Of a stretch of 64,000 nt of DNA, positions 22,220-33,300 are shown one piece after another. A model generated the notes under the pieces. It searched no databases, was not told where the DNA came from, and saw only the letters and a list, made by a program, of their open reading frames with translations. Source of the stretch: Talinum fruticosum (Eukaryota; Streptophyta; Magnoliopsida; Caryophyllales; Talinaceae); NCBI GenBank assembly GCA_021018815.1, contig JAITYX010000078.1, positions 744,001 to 808,000 of the forward strand. Direction: 5' to 3'. Both the position numbers and the translations under genes were made by a program. Positions within the stretch are counted from its first letter, which is position 1, and every line of letters starts with the position of its first letter.

Positions 22220-22663
22220 CTTATGTTCCAAATTCTCTCTAACTAGCAGCTCATTGGTAATAGTGGCCCAAATCCCTTGTATCCGGAACCTAGTTGTATT
22301 GGCTCCAAGGTCCCTTGTCACCATAAAATCATGATATCGAAACCTAAACTTATCCCACGTGGCTACGGATGGCGGGGACCACGAAGTCGACATGCACACA
22401 CGAGTGAGCTGTGAAACTCGAGAAAGGGTTCCGCATGTGTTCTATCATGCTAGCATAAAGATGAGATATATGTGCAGCCACGAGAGGTGCCTGGTAGCAT
22501 AGGGATCCAAAGGAGCTCTCGCATGATTCATCTAGAACAAGCAAAAGGAAATTGCCTAAGTTGGGCTGGGGTTTATAAATCACAATAAATAATAGAATTA
22601 ACAACCATATAATTGTCCATAAATTCAAATTACGACACTTTTAAATCCTACTGCTCACAAGTG
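22220..22663. other. Unassigned sequence left of the gag-only element
   Basis: Minus-strand frames at 22178-22399 and 22350-22628 are open but show no known domain. If the element whose PBS lies at 30375-30387 was cut by the 22664-30357 insertion, this block would be its internal sequence. Confidence 0.3.
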
Positions 22664-25272
22664 TGTAACGCCCCAATATAATCACTATATAAAACACACT
22701 TATTGGATAATCATAATATAACAAGGTAGCGAGAAGCTATGTCGTATTAGGGCGTTACTCGTCGTCCCTCCTCGAGAGACTAGGCTAAATTTACAACAAG
22801 ACGTATGATGATCCTTTCAATTTCCCCAAACACTTACAATAAAAGTCTCGTACATCAAACCCAATATGAATATACATAATTTAAACCACCAAACATGAGT
22901 TCGTTCTTCCTAAGATACATTATGACCTTTAACAAATCACCATCGACGAAATAACTCCGCAAGCAATTAAATCCACATGGACGTCTTAACCCAAAAACGC
23001 AATTGCCAAAAGCCAATCATAAAACGCTTCCGATTAACCAAAGCCCGATCACCGATCCGAGTCGACACCTCCCGATTCCTTTGTTCTTGTCACTTCGTGC
23101 TCAACATTAACAATATTTTCTTCCCTAAAAACATTTAAGAAAACATAAAAACAAAAATGAGCCATAGGCCCAAGACGCTACCCTTGTATCGTAAAAATAT
23201 ATTATAAAAGTCGGTGAGCGCGCGCAGATAATTGAAATCGGTTTCAAAAGCTATTTATGTGTAAACCGAAGTAAATCGAAGTAGGGTCACTATGCGTTAT
23301 CTTTGAAATAGTTAGGACCCAATTCTATACATATGAATGCCATGGCGATTCTGTGAGATAATCGTTTATGTAATCAGTAATCGTATAGACAATTCATTCA
23401 TTTATTTATTTATCTCGATCGATCGGGAGGGCCCTCGTGAACTGTAATCGTGTCTCGTATCGTGAATCGTGTCCGTAAACTATACCGTGAACCGTAATCG
23501 TGTTCGTAAACTGTAATCGTGAATCATGAATCGTAAACCGTGAATCGTGAACTGTGACTATGAAGTGGGTCCAAATTATTTGTATTATTAAAATAGTAAA
23601 CTCAATAGTAAATATGAACGCTTTGGAAAAGGTACAAGCAATAACGTACCTTTTTAATGTATTTTCACTCCTTACACAAGCTTCCCGATTACCACGTTTG
23701 TGACCTGTTTGTGTTTAGAGTAAGGCTCTTATAAGTCACATTTGCTTAATAAATGGTTAATATTACTTATATAATTTGTATTCTTTGAACTTTTGTTATA
23801 TAAGTTAACCTGTTTTCCTTGTCACTCTTAAAGACTTTCATGTCTGTTTATCCCCTTAGTTATTCATTAAAGGATCCCCTCGACAACTTAATACTTTCCG
23901 ATAAGTTCTATGACCAAATAATCAAGCGAATGTCCTATTTTCCTTTGAAACCATTCTTGTAATAAAGCTCAAGTTTGGTCTTTTGTTTCTATCATCACTA
24001 GTCTCGTGTTTAATGTAGCCTAACCTTACTTGTACCACTCGTTTCATCTAATCTAGTATGCCCAAATGTTCTCTTATCTCGTAACCCAAATATACCTCCT
24101 ACTCAAGGTGTCGGTTTGGTTTTTCCACTTTTCTAAAAATTTTGGCAGAGTTTCGTTTGAAACATGGCCTAACCATTAGGCTAAAAGCCTTAAAAACCCG
24201 CATAAAATCCACAATAAAACTCAACGAGCCACACGCTCGGAGTATATTTACAACCACAAAACCTAGTTTCAACTCAATCAACCTTCACATAACACAAGTA
24301 ATTCAATCATGCTCAATACAACATCACGTAAATATATTCACAAGTGTGAGCATGCTCATATGAACTTTCAAGTTCCATATCAAGGTTCAGTAGCTCTAAA
24401 TTCAACTTCAATTGCTCCTAATGTCCTCCCAATTCCACTAAAATCAATTCAAAACTCAATCTTGTCTAATTACTCCAAGTACAACATAAATTTGTGATAC
24501 AATTTAAGTAGAAATTCGGGATTAGAGAAATACCTTAAAGGGGGTTTAGAGGTGGAATTTGGTGTTGGAAGTCCGGTGGTGGATATTGGGTGGCTCGGGT
24601 ACAGCGTGAGGCACCGGTCGACGGCGTCAGGCAGCGACGACGGCCAAGGAACAGCGGCGGTAGCCGGTTCGAGCGACGGCAGTAGCAGGCGCCGGTTCGC
24701 CCTGTTCGCGCGAGATAGAGCCCAAAGGAGGACAGAGGTTGTTGGCGGCAGCAAGGGTGACAGCTAGGGTGCCGGAGGTGGTTGTCGGTGGCCGCAGATC
24801 CGGCCGATGCCCGGCCGGCGACGCAGCGGCGTAGCGAGGGCACAACGACCACGCTGGGCACGTAACCGAGCGGGAAAAAGAGAGGAAAAAGGCTACTCGC
24901 GGCAACGAGGTGGCGGCCAAGGGGCGTCGACGGTGGCGGATTGCTGGCGGCAGCGAGCCCAGCGAAGGCTGGCCGGATGCAGCAGAAGGGAAAGGCAGAG
25001 AGGGAGATTGAAGGGAGGGAGGAGAGAGAGTGATTTGAAGAGTTGGTTTTCTTCGTGAAAACCATCATCGCTTCCCAGCTCTCCCTAATTTATTTTGGGC
25101 CAAGTGATTTCTAGAAAGTCCTTCCTCCTTCCTCTCTTTTTTATTTTTATTTTTTTTATTTTTTATTTTTTATTTTTTTAATATTTGCACAACTCACTAC
25201 TCTTAAACAATTTTAAGATAATAAAATACAAACTCAGCGTAATTAATTACGATTAAGATTCCGGGCATTACA
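22664..25272 (-). repeat. Left LTR (3' LTR) of the gag-only element
   Basis: 2609 bp, colinear with 27741-30357. It contains a minisatellite of CGTGAATCGT-type units (about 23430-23560), a GC-rich block (24545-25060) and a T-rich run (25135-25180). Differences from the other LTR are mainly one- or two-base indels at CTG/CAG against CG strings. Confidence 0.88.
23425..23565. repeat. Minisatellite in the left LTR, (C)GTGAATCGTAA-type units
   Basis: Imperfect repeats of about 10-16 bp built from CGTGAATCGT, CGTAAACCGTGAA and CGTAATCGTGTTCGTAAAC. The homologous array is in the right LTR at about 28515-28645, with a slightly different unit order. Confidence 0.65.
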
Positions 25273-25290
25273 TCCTTCCCCCTTAAAATA
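25273..25290 (-). promoter_or_regulatory. Polypurine tract of the gag-only element
   Basis: On the minus strand the sequence just before the 3' LTR reads TTAAGGGGGAAGGA, a standard plus-strand primer site for LTR retrotransposons. It fixes the element orientation as minus. Confidence 0.8.
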
Positions 25291-25849
25291 AGTTTCGTCC
25301 TCGAAACTGTGATGTCTCGTAGCATGCATTTGAAATAATTACTAAAATCAAGTTTCTATTTTGTGCGCTGTGCTTCGTATAGGTTCAAAACTTTGTATTG
25401 GATTTGTTTTGATCTGATTCATTCTTTAGAGCTTACCGTGCTCAAGCAAAATTACTGCTAATAGTATATTTATATTTAACTAGCTTCACACGAACTCATG
25501 ACTCTTCCAAGTTCATAACATAATCTCAAATATCATGTATATTCCTCCAAATTCCATTGACTTGAATAGTACTTGTGTATAATTTCACACCTTACTGTTT
25601 GTTCCGTGAGAAATCTTATATACAATTCTATGGGAGATGTATGGGTCTTATATTTAGTTGAGATATAGTTAGTTGAGATATAGCTTTCAGTAGCATGGAA
25701 GAATAAATGGCACTTAATTAATTAAAACGACGATGACCAAAAGTGAAATATGAACGTACCAGTTCTCGTGGTCTCTGGATGAACAATTTCCCTCCTCTTC
25801 ATCACATAGGCCCTTCCTATCTGTTTGTTACTCGGTAAATACAGGCGAC

Positions 25850-26903
25850 TTGTTGCTTCTAGACATTTGAATTGGGCCTTTGCCCGCTTGAGGAGGCTTG
25901 ATGGGACAATTTGCAATCATATGGCCTGAATCTCCACACCGCAATGCGACTCCTGTTCCTACTCGCATTCCGAAGTGTTGTGGTTCATCCTACCACACTT
26001 AGAACACTCGTTTCTCGTGAGCGGTTAGGCCTTGAGCTTCAGCCTTAATGACCATAGGTTTCTTGCTGGGTGTTTCGACCCTTGAGTCTCCTTTTTCATT
26101 CCATCTTTTATTAAAAATTCCCAAATTTGTCTTCCTTAATTCGGTTTTCACCCGCTCTATTTCAGCAAGCACGTTCATATAATTCTTGGCTTGTTTGTAC
26201 CGGGTGTCCCGCCAAATGATTCCGGATATATGTGGCTAACCCTTCTTCGAACCTTATCATTTTCATATGGTCGGTGGCCACATACTCGGGCAAATCTCGC
26301 AAGTTCTCGCAAACTTGCTAGCATATTCCATCACCGACGATTACCCCGCCTTAATTCCAAGAATTCTTTTTGTTTTTGCCTTTGTAAAGAAATTGGGTAA
26401 AATTTTGCCCTTAGTTCTTCCACAAACTTGTCCCATGTGCCCTCGAGATGTTGGAACCTAGCCTTTACTGTTCCCCACCGGATATCGGCTTGTCCAAGTA
26501 AGGTAAAAAGCTCCAATGTTCACACGCTTAGTGTTTGGTACCTCGACCACATCAAATATCTTTTCCATATGTCTAATCCATTCTTCTAATACCACCGGGT
26601 CCATTTTCCCATCATAAGCTTTTGGATTTTGTTTGGCAACCCTTTCGAAAAATTTTCCCTCCTTATCCGAATTATTTTCGGATTCTTTAAGTTTCTTTGT
26701 CACCATAGCTATAATTGTGCCCAATAACTCAGTGGTCTATATTCTTAAGTACTCCTTTGTGTTCATCCTCCTTCTTACGCATATCACCCTCTCGTTTCTT
26801 GATGAGGAGTTGGAGGGCTACGGTTAACCGATTGAGAATGATTAGAATTCATGTCGTTTTCTTGGGGTTCATTCCTCGGAGCACTCTCATTCTGGTTCGA
26901 CAT
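25850..26903 (-). pseudogene. Chromovirus-type gag of the 22664-30357 element
   Basis: The minus strand has an ATG at 26903-26901 starting MSNQNESAPRNEPQEN, a hydrophilic N-terminus. A Retrotrans_gag core follows: YDGKMDPVVLEEWIRHMEKI (about 26620), a frame change near 26480, then GTWDKFVEELRAKFYP and QRQKQKEFLEL (about 26430-26350). The nucleocapsid has a complete CCHC knuckle, CSKCGRMNHNTSEC, at 26006-25965. A second, damaged one reads CGDSGHMIANC near 25932-25900. The product would form the capsid and bind element RNA. Frameshifts disrupt it, though some may be sequence errors. No pol is present downstream. Confidence 0.75.
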
Positions 26904-27726
26904 TCCGCTTAATATGAAATTAAAGAAGATAATTAGTTCTAATTTTCCTTTCCAATCGCCGTAACTATTACCAAGATATGAATCGTTTGGTACTTAATGC
27001 TGACTAGGTATGCGACATATGCCGAAATGTATATCTTATTTGTCACTCAAGACATAATATACTTACTTTAATCTACCAGAGAGTCTTTATGGTTCTAGTG
27101 AGGGTATTCATCAATTATTACAAGATATTCGTTAATTTTCCTTAACACCACCATAGGTAGTTAAAAGGGTTAGGTGAGCTGGTGCTTTAAACCTTCAAAC
27201 TTTGTACTCTTAATAAACTTTCTCAACATAAGATCAAAATCGCTCTTGTTACTATCCTCATGCCCCAAACTCTTTCTCTACTCCATTATTTTCTTTAATG
27301 CTTTCATCCGAACTCATTCGAGTAATTTCAAGGATTCCCAAACATTATCCACATTTGTAGTATTATTATTATTTTTTTCTCCATCCTTATCGTTCCCCTA
27401 AATTTTTTTATGGGTTCCACGCAACTTTACTCTTATTGTTGCTTTCTAATCATGTATTCTATATTTCTCTCATTTCCTCATCATTAAAATCTTATATACT
27501 TCATCATGTATTTGCAACCTCACTAATCCCAAATAATCATCAACATAACTACTCACTTATACGGCTATGTATAATAGGTACCGCACTAGCCCAACTCTCG
27601 GTATTAATTGCTCACTGGGGATCCCAAATAACATCGTTAAGGTCCATCATACCCATACGACTTTTTTTTTTTTCTCCCAAGTAACTCTTTTATCTTACTA
27701 TACTTATACCCCAAAGTCACGACCTC
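26904..27726. other. Leader of the gag-only element
   Basis: Sequence between primer-binding site and gag start in element orientation. T-rich on the + strand, no recognisable coding. Open frames at 27174-27401 and 27436-27684 are low in information and lie antisense to the element. Confidence 0.45.
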
Positions 27727-27738
27727 GCTCCGATACCA
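27727..27738 (-). promoter_or_regulatory. Primer-binding site, initiator Met tRNA type
   Basis: The minus strand reads TGGTATCGGAGC, one change from the standard TGGTATCAGAGC complementary to the 3' end of plant initiator Met tRNA. It starts two bases from the 5' LTR edge. Confidence 0.85.
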
Positions 27739-27740
27739 CT

Positions 27741-30357
27741 TCGTAACGCCCCAATATAATCACTATATAAAACACACTTATTGGATAATCATAATATAAC
27801 AAGGTAGCGAGAAGCTATGTCGTATTAGGGCGTTACTGCCGTCCCTCCTCGAGAGACTAGGCTAAATTTACAACAAGACGTATGATGATCCTTTCAATTT
27901 CCCCCAAACACTTACAATAAAAGTCTCGTACATCAAACCCAATATGAATATACATAATTTAAACCACCAAACATGAGTTCGTTCTTCCTAAGATACATTA
28001 TGACCTTTAACAAATCACCATCGACGTAAATAACTCCGCAAGCAATTAAATCCACATGGACGTCTTAACCCAAAAAACGCAATTGCCAAAAGCCAATCAT
28101 AAAACGCTTCCGATTAACCAAAGCCCGATCACCGATCCGAGTCAACACCTCCCGATTCCTTTGCTCTTGTCACTTCGTGCCCAACATTAACAATATTTTC
28201 TTCCCTAAAAACATTTAAGAAAACATAAAAACAAAAATGAGCCATAGGCCCAAGACGCTACCCTTGTACTCGTAAAAATATATTATAAAAGTCAGTGAGC
28301 GCGCGCAGATAATTGAAATCAGTTTCAAAAGCTATTTATGTGTAAAATCGAAGTAAACCGAAGTAGGGTCACTATGCGTTATCTTTGAAATAGTTAGGAC
28401 CCAATTCTATACATATGAATGCCATGGCGATTCTCGTGAGATAATCGTTTATGTAATCAGTAATCGTATAGACAATTCATTCATTTATTTATTTATCTCG
28501 ATCGATCGTGGAGGGCCCTCGTGAACCGTAATCGTGTTCGTACCGTGAATCGTGTTCGTAAACTATACCGTGAATCGTAATCGTGTTCGTAAACCGTAAT
28601 CGTGAATCGTAATCGTAAACTGTGAATCGTGAACTCGTGATCGTGAAGTGGGTCCAAATTATTTGTATTATTAAAATAGTAAACTCAATAGTAAATATGA
28701 ACGCTTTGGAAAAGGTACAAGCAATAACGTACCTTTTAATGTATTTTCACTCCTTACACAAGCTTCCCGATTACCACGTTTGTGACCTGTTTGTGTTTAG
28801 AGTAAGGCTCTTATAAGTCACATTTGCTTAATAAATGGTTAATATTACTTATATAATTTGTATTCTTTGAACTTTTGTTATATAAGTTAACCGTTTTCCT
28901 TGTCACTCTTAAAGACTTTCATGTCTCGTTTATCCCCTTAGTTATTCATTAAAGGATCCCCTCGACAACTTAATACTTTCCGATAAGTTCTATGACCAAA
29001 TAATCAAGCGAATGTCCTATTTTCCTTTGAAACCATTCTTGTAATAAAGCTCAAGTTTGGTCTTTTGTTTCTATCATCACTAGTCTCGTGTTTAATGTAG
29101 CCTAACCTTACTTGTACCACTCGCTTCATCTAATCTAGTATGCCCAAATGTTCTCTTATCTCGTAACCCAAATATACCTCCTACTCAAGGTGTCGGTTTG
29201 GTTTTTCCACTTTTCTAAAAATTTTGGCGAGTTTCGTTTGAAACATGGCCTAACCATTAGGCTAAAAGCCTTAAAAACCTGCATAAAATCCACAATAAAA
29301 CTCAACGAGCCACACGCTCGGAGTATATTTACAACCACAAAACCTAGTTTCAACTCAATCAACCTTCACATAACACAAGTAATTCAATCATGCTCAATAC
29401 AACATCACGTAAATATATTCACAAGTGTGAGCATGCTCATATGAACTTTCAAGTTCCATATCAAGGTTCGAGTAGCTCTAAATTCAACTTCAATTGCTCC
29501 TAATGTCCTCCCAATTCCACTAAAATCAATTCAAAACTCAATCTTGTCTAATTACTCCAAGTACAACATAAATTTGTGATACAATTTAAGTAGAAATTCA
29601 GGATTAGAGAAATACCTTAAAGGGGGTTTAGAGGTGGAATTTGGTGTTGGAAGTCCGGTGGTGGATATTGGGTGGCTCGGGTACAGCGTGAGGCACCGGT
29701 CGACGGCGTCGAGGCAGCGACGACGGCCAAGGAACAGCGGCGGTAGCCGGTTCGAGCGACGGCAGATAGCAGCGCCGGTTCTGCCCCTGTTCGCGCGAGA
29801 TAGAGCCCAAAGGAGGACGAGAGGTTGTTGGCGGCAGCAAGGGTGACAGCTAGGGTGCCAGAGGTGGTTGTCGGTGGCCGCAGATCCGGCCGATGCCTGG
29901 CCGGCGACGCAGCGGCGTAGCAGAGGGCACAACGACCTCGCTGGGCACGTAACCGAGCGGGAAAAAAGAGAGGAAAAAGGCTACTCGCGGCAACGGGGTG
30001 GCGGCCAAGGGGCGTCGACGGTGGCGGATTGCTGGCGGCAGCGAGCCCAGCGAAGGCTGGCCGGATGCAGCAGAAGGGAAAGGCAGAGAGGGAGATTGAA
30101 GGGAGGGAGGAGAGAGAGTGATTTGAAGAGTTGGTTTTCTTCGTGAAAACCATCATCGCTTCCCAGCTCTCCCTAATTTATTTTGGGCCAAGTGATTTCT
30201 AGAAAGTCCTTCCTCCTTCCTCTCTTTTTTTTTTTATTTTTTATTTTTTATTATTTATTTTTTTAATATTTGCACAACTCACTACTCTTAAACAATTTTA
30301 AGATAATAAAATACAAACTCAGCGTAATTAATTACGATTAAGATTCCAGGCGTTACA
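27741..30357 (-). repeat. Right LTR (5' LTR) of the gag-only element
   Basis: 2617 bp, colinear with 22664-25272. It begins TCGTAACGCC on the + strand where the other copy begins TGTAACGCC, a one-base difference at the terminus, and ends GGCGTTACA. The GC-rich block is at about 29630-30150, followed by a T-rich run at 30225-30265. Confidence 0.88.
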
Positions 30358-30374
30358 CGGTGGTTTCTAAACCT

Positions 30375-30387
30375 GGCTCTTATACCA
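30375..30387 (-). promoter_or_regulatory. Primer-binding site of an older interrupted element
   Basis: The minus strand reads TGGTATAAGAGCC, close to the initiator Met tRNA site TGGTATCAGAGCC, three bases from the LTR starting at about 30391. It lies only 17 bp from the end of the gag-only element, which therefore appears inserted in this older element's leader. Confidence 0.6.
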
Positions 30388-30390
30388 CAA

Positions 30391-31710
30391 CCGTAACGCC
30401 CACAATCGCCATTACTTAATAATCCCTAATTAGATAGTATGAAGTATTGTCGCAGCGGAAGTTAACGATCGAAGGCGTTACCGCCGCCCTAAGAATAGGG
30501 TCCGGCTAAAATAGAATACATATAAAAAAAAAACTTACGTCAATCAGTTATACTTTAACAAGTTCGATAGAAGTAAATATTTATGTCCCAAAGAACTAAA
30601 TCATACCACATGATTAAACCAACTCCCAAAATACAGCTTCGAGATATTTTATATATTATACAAGCCCATATAATTGTCTATCCGAAAATACGCAATATGT
30701 AATACATTCCAAGGTCAAACCCAAAAATCGAGATATGAAGAAAATCATTGTGAGCTTCCGGACCCATCATAGATCGGTGATAACGATTTATCCAGTTAAG
30801 TCTTGCTTCCATCAGGCTTCTTAGGCAATGGGTTGTTCATAGATGTTTTTCCTAGATCAAAAAATAAGTCGAAACTCGACACGAACATTCCCGCACAGTC
30901 AAATATTTTTGAAACATCTTAATTGAGCGCCGCATTTTAATTCATTTTATTTCAAAATCGAGGGGAGAAAATATGAATCAAACTTGTTTGTTGTTTATTA
31001 TCCGAAAGTGGAACCCCTTAGATAATTGATGCGATCTTTGAGTAAGGTGCACACTTCCCGTGCCGACCGAGAACCCGAGTTGAAGCCATGCGGGTGGAAT
31101 TGAAGGGCGTAAGCCCCGATAATTGATAATAGATCGGGGACCACTTTATTAGGTGACAAAACTTGATATGCAAATGATTCATTATTAGTTATATATAACT
31201 AATAAGAAATATTGAGATTTGCTCGAACATGTAAGTTTTCGAAAGGTACAGGCAATGAACGTACTCGGATCGAAAATCTTTGTTTCTCCCCTTATAGAAA
31301 TTTAAGATACCAGCTAGTCGGTAATGGAAGTGGCCTCAATTTTGTTTCAAATAGATTTTTGGTTATTAATGCATTTCACTTGAGTATCAATAATTAAGTT
31401 CCTATAAGTGTATGACAATTTATTTTATTTCCTATATTTATTACATAATCTGTTAAACTAACATTTTTTTACTCAACTTTACTGCATTAATTCCGTTTCA
31501 AATCTTAACTACAACGCATATTCATTAAAGAAGTTGATTAGGCTAATCGATGATATTTATGTAATTCAATTCATTAGTCGGCTCGGATTAAAAGTATATA
31601 TATATATAATCAAACACTTATCTTAGTTATTATAACCATTAAAAAACGTAAAATATGCTCTTAATGATTATTGTTATCATTACTATCATTGTTGTTGTCA
31701 TTAGCTACAA
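30391..31710 (-). repeat. LTR of an older gypsy element (5' LTR), truncated
   Basis: It starts (C)CGTAACGCCC on the + strand and is colinear with the LTR beginning at 52596: shared blocks include CCATTACTTAATAATCCC, AAGGCGTTACCG, TGATGCGATCTTTGAGTAAG and a GTACTCG-containing stretch near 31260. At offset about 1278 (31669-31712) it has a short trinucleotide-like tract (TTGTTATCATTACTATCATT). The inverted-repeat element starts there and the rest of the LTR is not seen. Confidence 0.68.
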
Positions 31711-33076
31711 CTCTCTCCTTTTTCACATATGTTTTTAAATAATTTTTAAAAAAATAAAAACTTATTTATTTTAAAATTATACTATTTTTATAAAAAATTA
31801 TATTTTTAGATAAAAATTAATTATTTATATTATAGATAATTTTTTAAAAGTGTTTCAATAATAAAATTATTTAACATTTTAAATTTTAATTTTATTATTC
31901 ATTTATCTCCTTTTAAAGTACCATTACACATTTATCTTATTAGTTAGAGTATTTGTTAGTATTACGTACAACATATAAATTCATATATGTTAACATGGAA
32001 ATATATATATAATTTAATATTCATTAGTTTTTAGAATAGTAAAAATTTTAAAATTTATTTAAGATTTTATCAACTCAATCCATTTAAGCAAGAGAAGTAT
32101 AGTAGAGAATCATATTATAAAAATATAATAAAATAATTGTAAAAATTTCAAGATTTTATAAATGATATTTTGAATAAAAGTTTATAATCCTATGATTTTG
32201 TAAGTGTTATCACCGATCTAAATAGTTAAAATGTTAGGATAACAGATTTTTTCCACTCAATCTAAAATTTTATTTAAAAAATATTGATAATTAATTTTTT
32301 TATTTAAAGAGAAAAATATAAAATTATTTAAAAATAATATATTTTAAAAATAAAATGCTTTTTTTTTATTTTAAAATGTTAAATGTTAATAAAGAGACAT
32401 ACTTTACACGGCAACTTTAGATTTTACTCCATTTGGGTGAAATTTTTTGACACCTCCACCCCTACCATTTACCAAATGATAAATTTCATATGTGGAGATA
32501 TATTAGAAAAATATAAAAGATTGAACATGAAAAAGAAAACTTGTTATCCTGACATTTTAACTATATAAACCCCGAATAGCATTTATAAAATCACAGAATT
32601 ACGAAATCTTTTTCAAAATATCATTTATGAAATCTTAAAATTACAAGCTTTTAGTATTTTTAATATATTTTGATAATATGATTCTTTATTATACTTCTCT
32701 TGCTTGAATAGATCGAGTAGACAAAATCTTAAATGAATTTTTAATTTTTGATTATTCTAAAAACTAATGAACACTAAATTGTATATATATTTCTATGTTA
32801 ACACATATAAATTTTTATGTTGTAAGTAATACTAACAAATACTCTAACTAATAAGGTAAATGTGTAATGGTACCTTAAAAAAGAGAGAATAAATAATAAA
32901 ATTAAAATTTATAATGTTAAATAATTTTATTATTAAAAACTTTTAAAAAATTATCTATAGTATAAATAATTAACTTTTATCTAAAACATATATTTTTTAT
33001 AAAAATATTATACTTTAAAAATAAATAAATTTTAATTTTAAAAATTTTATTTTAAAAATATGTAAAGGAAAGAGAG
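31711..33076. repeat. Large AT-rich inverted repeat (foldback/MITE-like)
   Basis: The left arm 31711-32262 is the reverse complement of the right arm 32518-33076, easily followed over about 550 bp with scattered substitutions. Both carry CCATTACACATTTA, TTAGTTAGAGTATTTGTTAG, AAGCAAGAGAAGTATA and GTTAAAATGT-AGGATAACA in opposite orientations. The spacer is about 255 bp. No coding capacity was recognised. It could be a foldback element, or two opposed copies of one MITE family. A transcript would form a long hairpin. Confidence 0.8.
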
Positions 33077-33155
33077 GGGGAGGAGAGAGAGACACTAACG
33101 AAAGAGAGAGAGAGACAGAGAAAGGAGGAGAGGGGAGAGAGTGAGAGCGAGAGAT

Positions 33156-33202
<47 letters not shown>

Positions 33203-33300
33203 CGACATAGACGGAGAGGGGGAAGGAGAGAAAGAACATGGCTCACACAGGAGAGGAGAGTGAAGGAGAGTGAAAGAAAGAGAGAGTGGAGAGGGGAAAG
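33066..33300. repeat. GA-rich tract with (GA)n microsatellite
   Basis: Purine-rich + strand with a pure (GA)n core at about 33159-33199, flanked by GGAGAGGGG- and GAAAGAGAGA-type strings. Open frames here encode only Ser/Leu repeats and are not genes. Confidence 0.85.

Larger units (their letters stand above)
22664..30357 (-). mobile_element. Gag-only Ty3/gypsy element with 2.6 kb LTRs (TR-GAG-like)
   Basis: Two near-identical direct repeats (22664-25272 and 27741-30357) with TGTAACGCCC...GGGCATTACA-type ends flank a 2.5 kb interior. Next to the right LTR lies a primer-binding site for initiator Met tRNA on the minus strand. Next to the left LTR lies a polypurine tract. The interior encodes only a chromovirus-type Gag on the minus strand, with no protease, RT or integrase. 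It is non-autonomous. LTRs nearly identical by eye suggest a fairly recent insertion. Flanks AAGTG and CGGTG match at three of five bases, so the target duplication is uncertain. Confidence 0.82.

Noticed and set aside
24535..25068. A 177-codon minus-strand frame, repeated at 29617-30156
   Set aside because: It lies in the GC-rich part of both LTRs. The two copies differ by frame-changing indels and the peptide is low-complexity Pro/Ser/Ala; more likely LTR regulatory or transcribed leader sequence.
22664..30357. Two near-identical 2.6 kb blocks read as a segmental duplication
   Set aside because: TG...CA ends, a PBS on one inner side, a PPT on the other, and gag between them show they are LTRs of one element.
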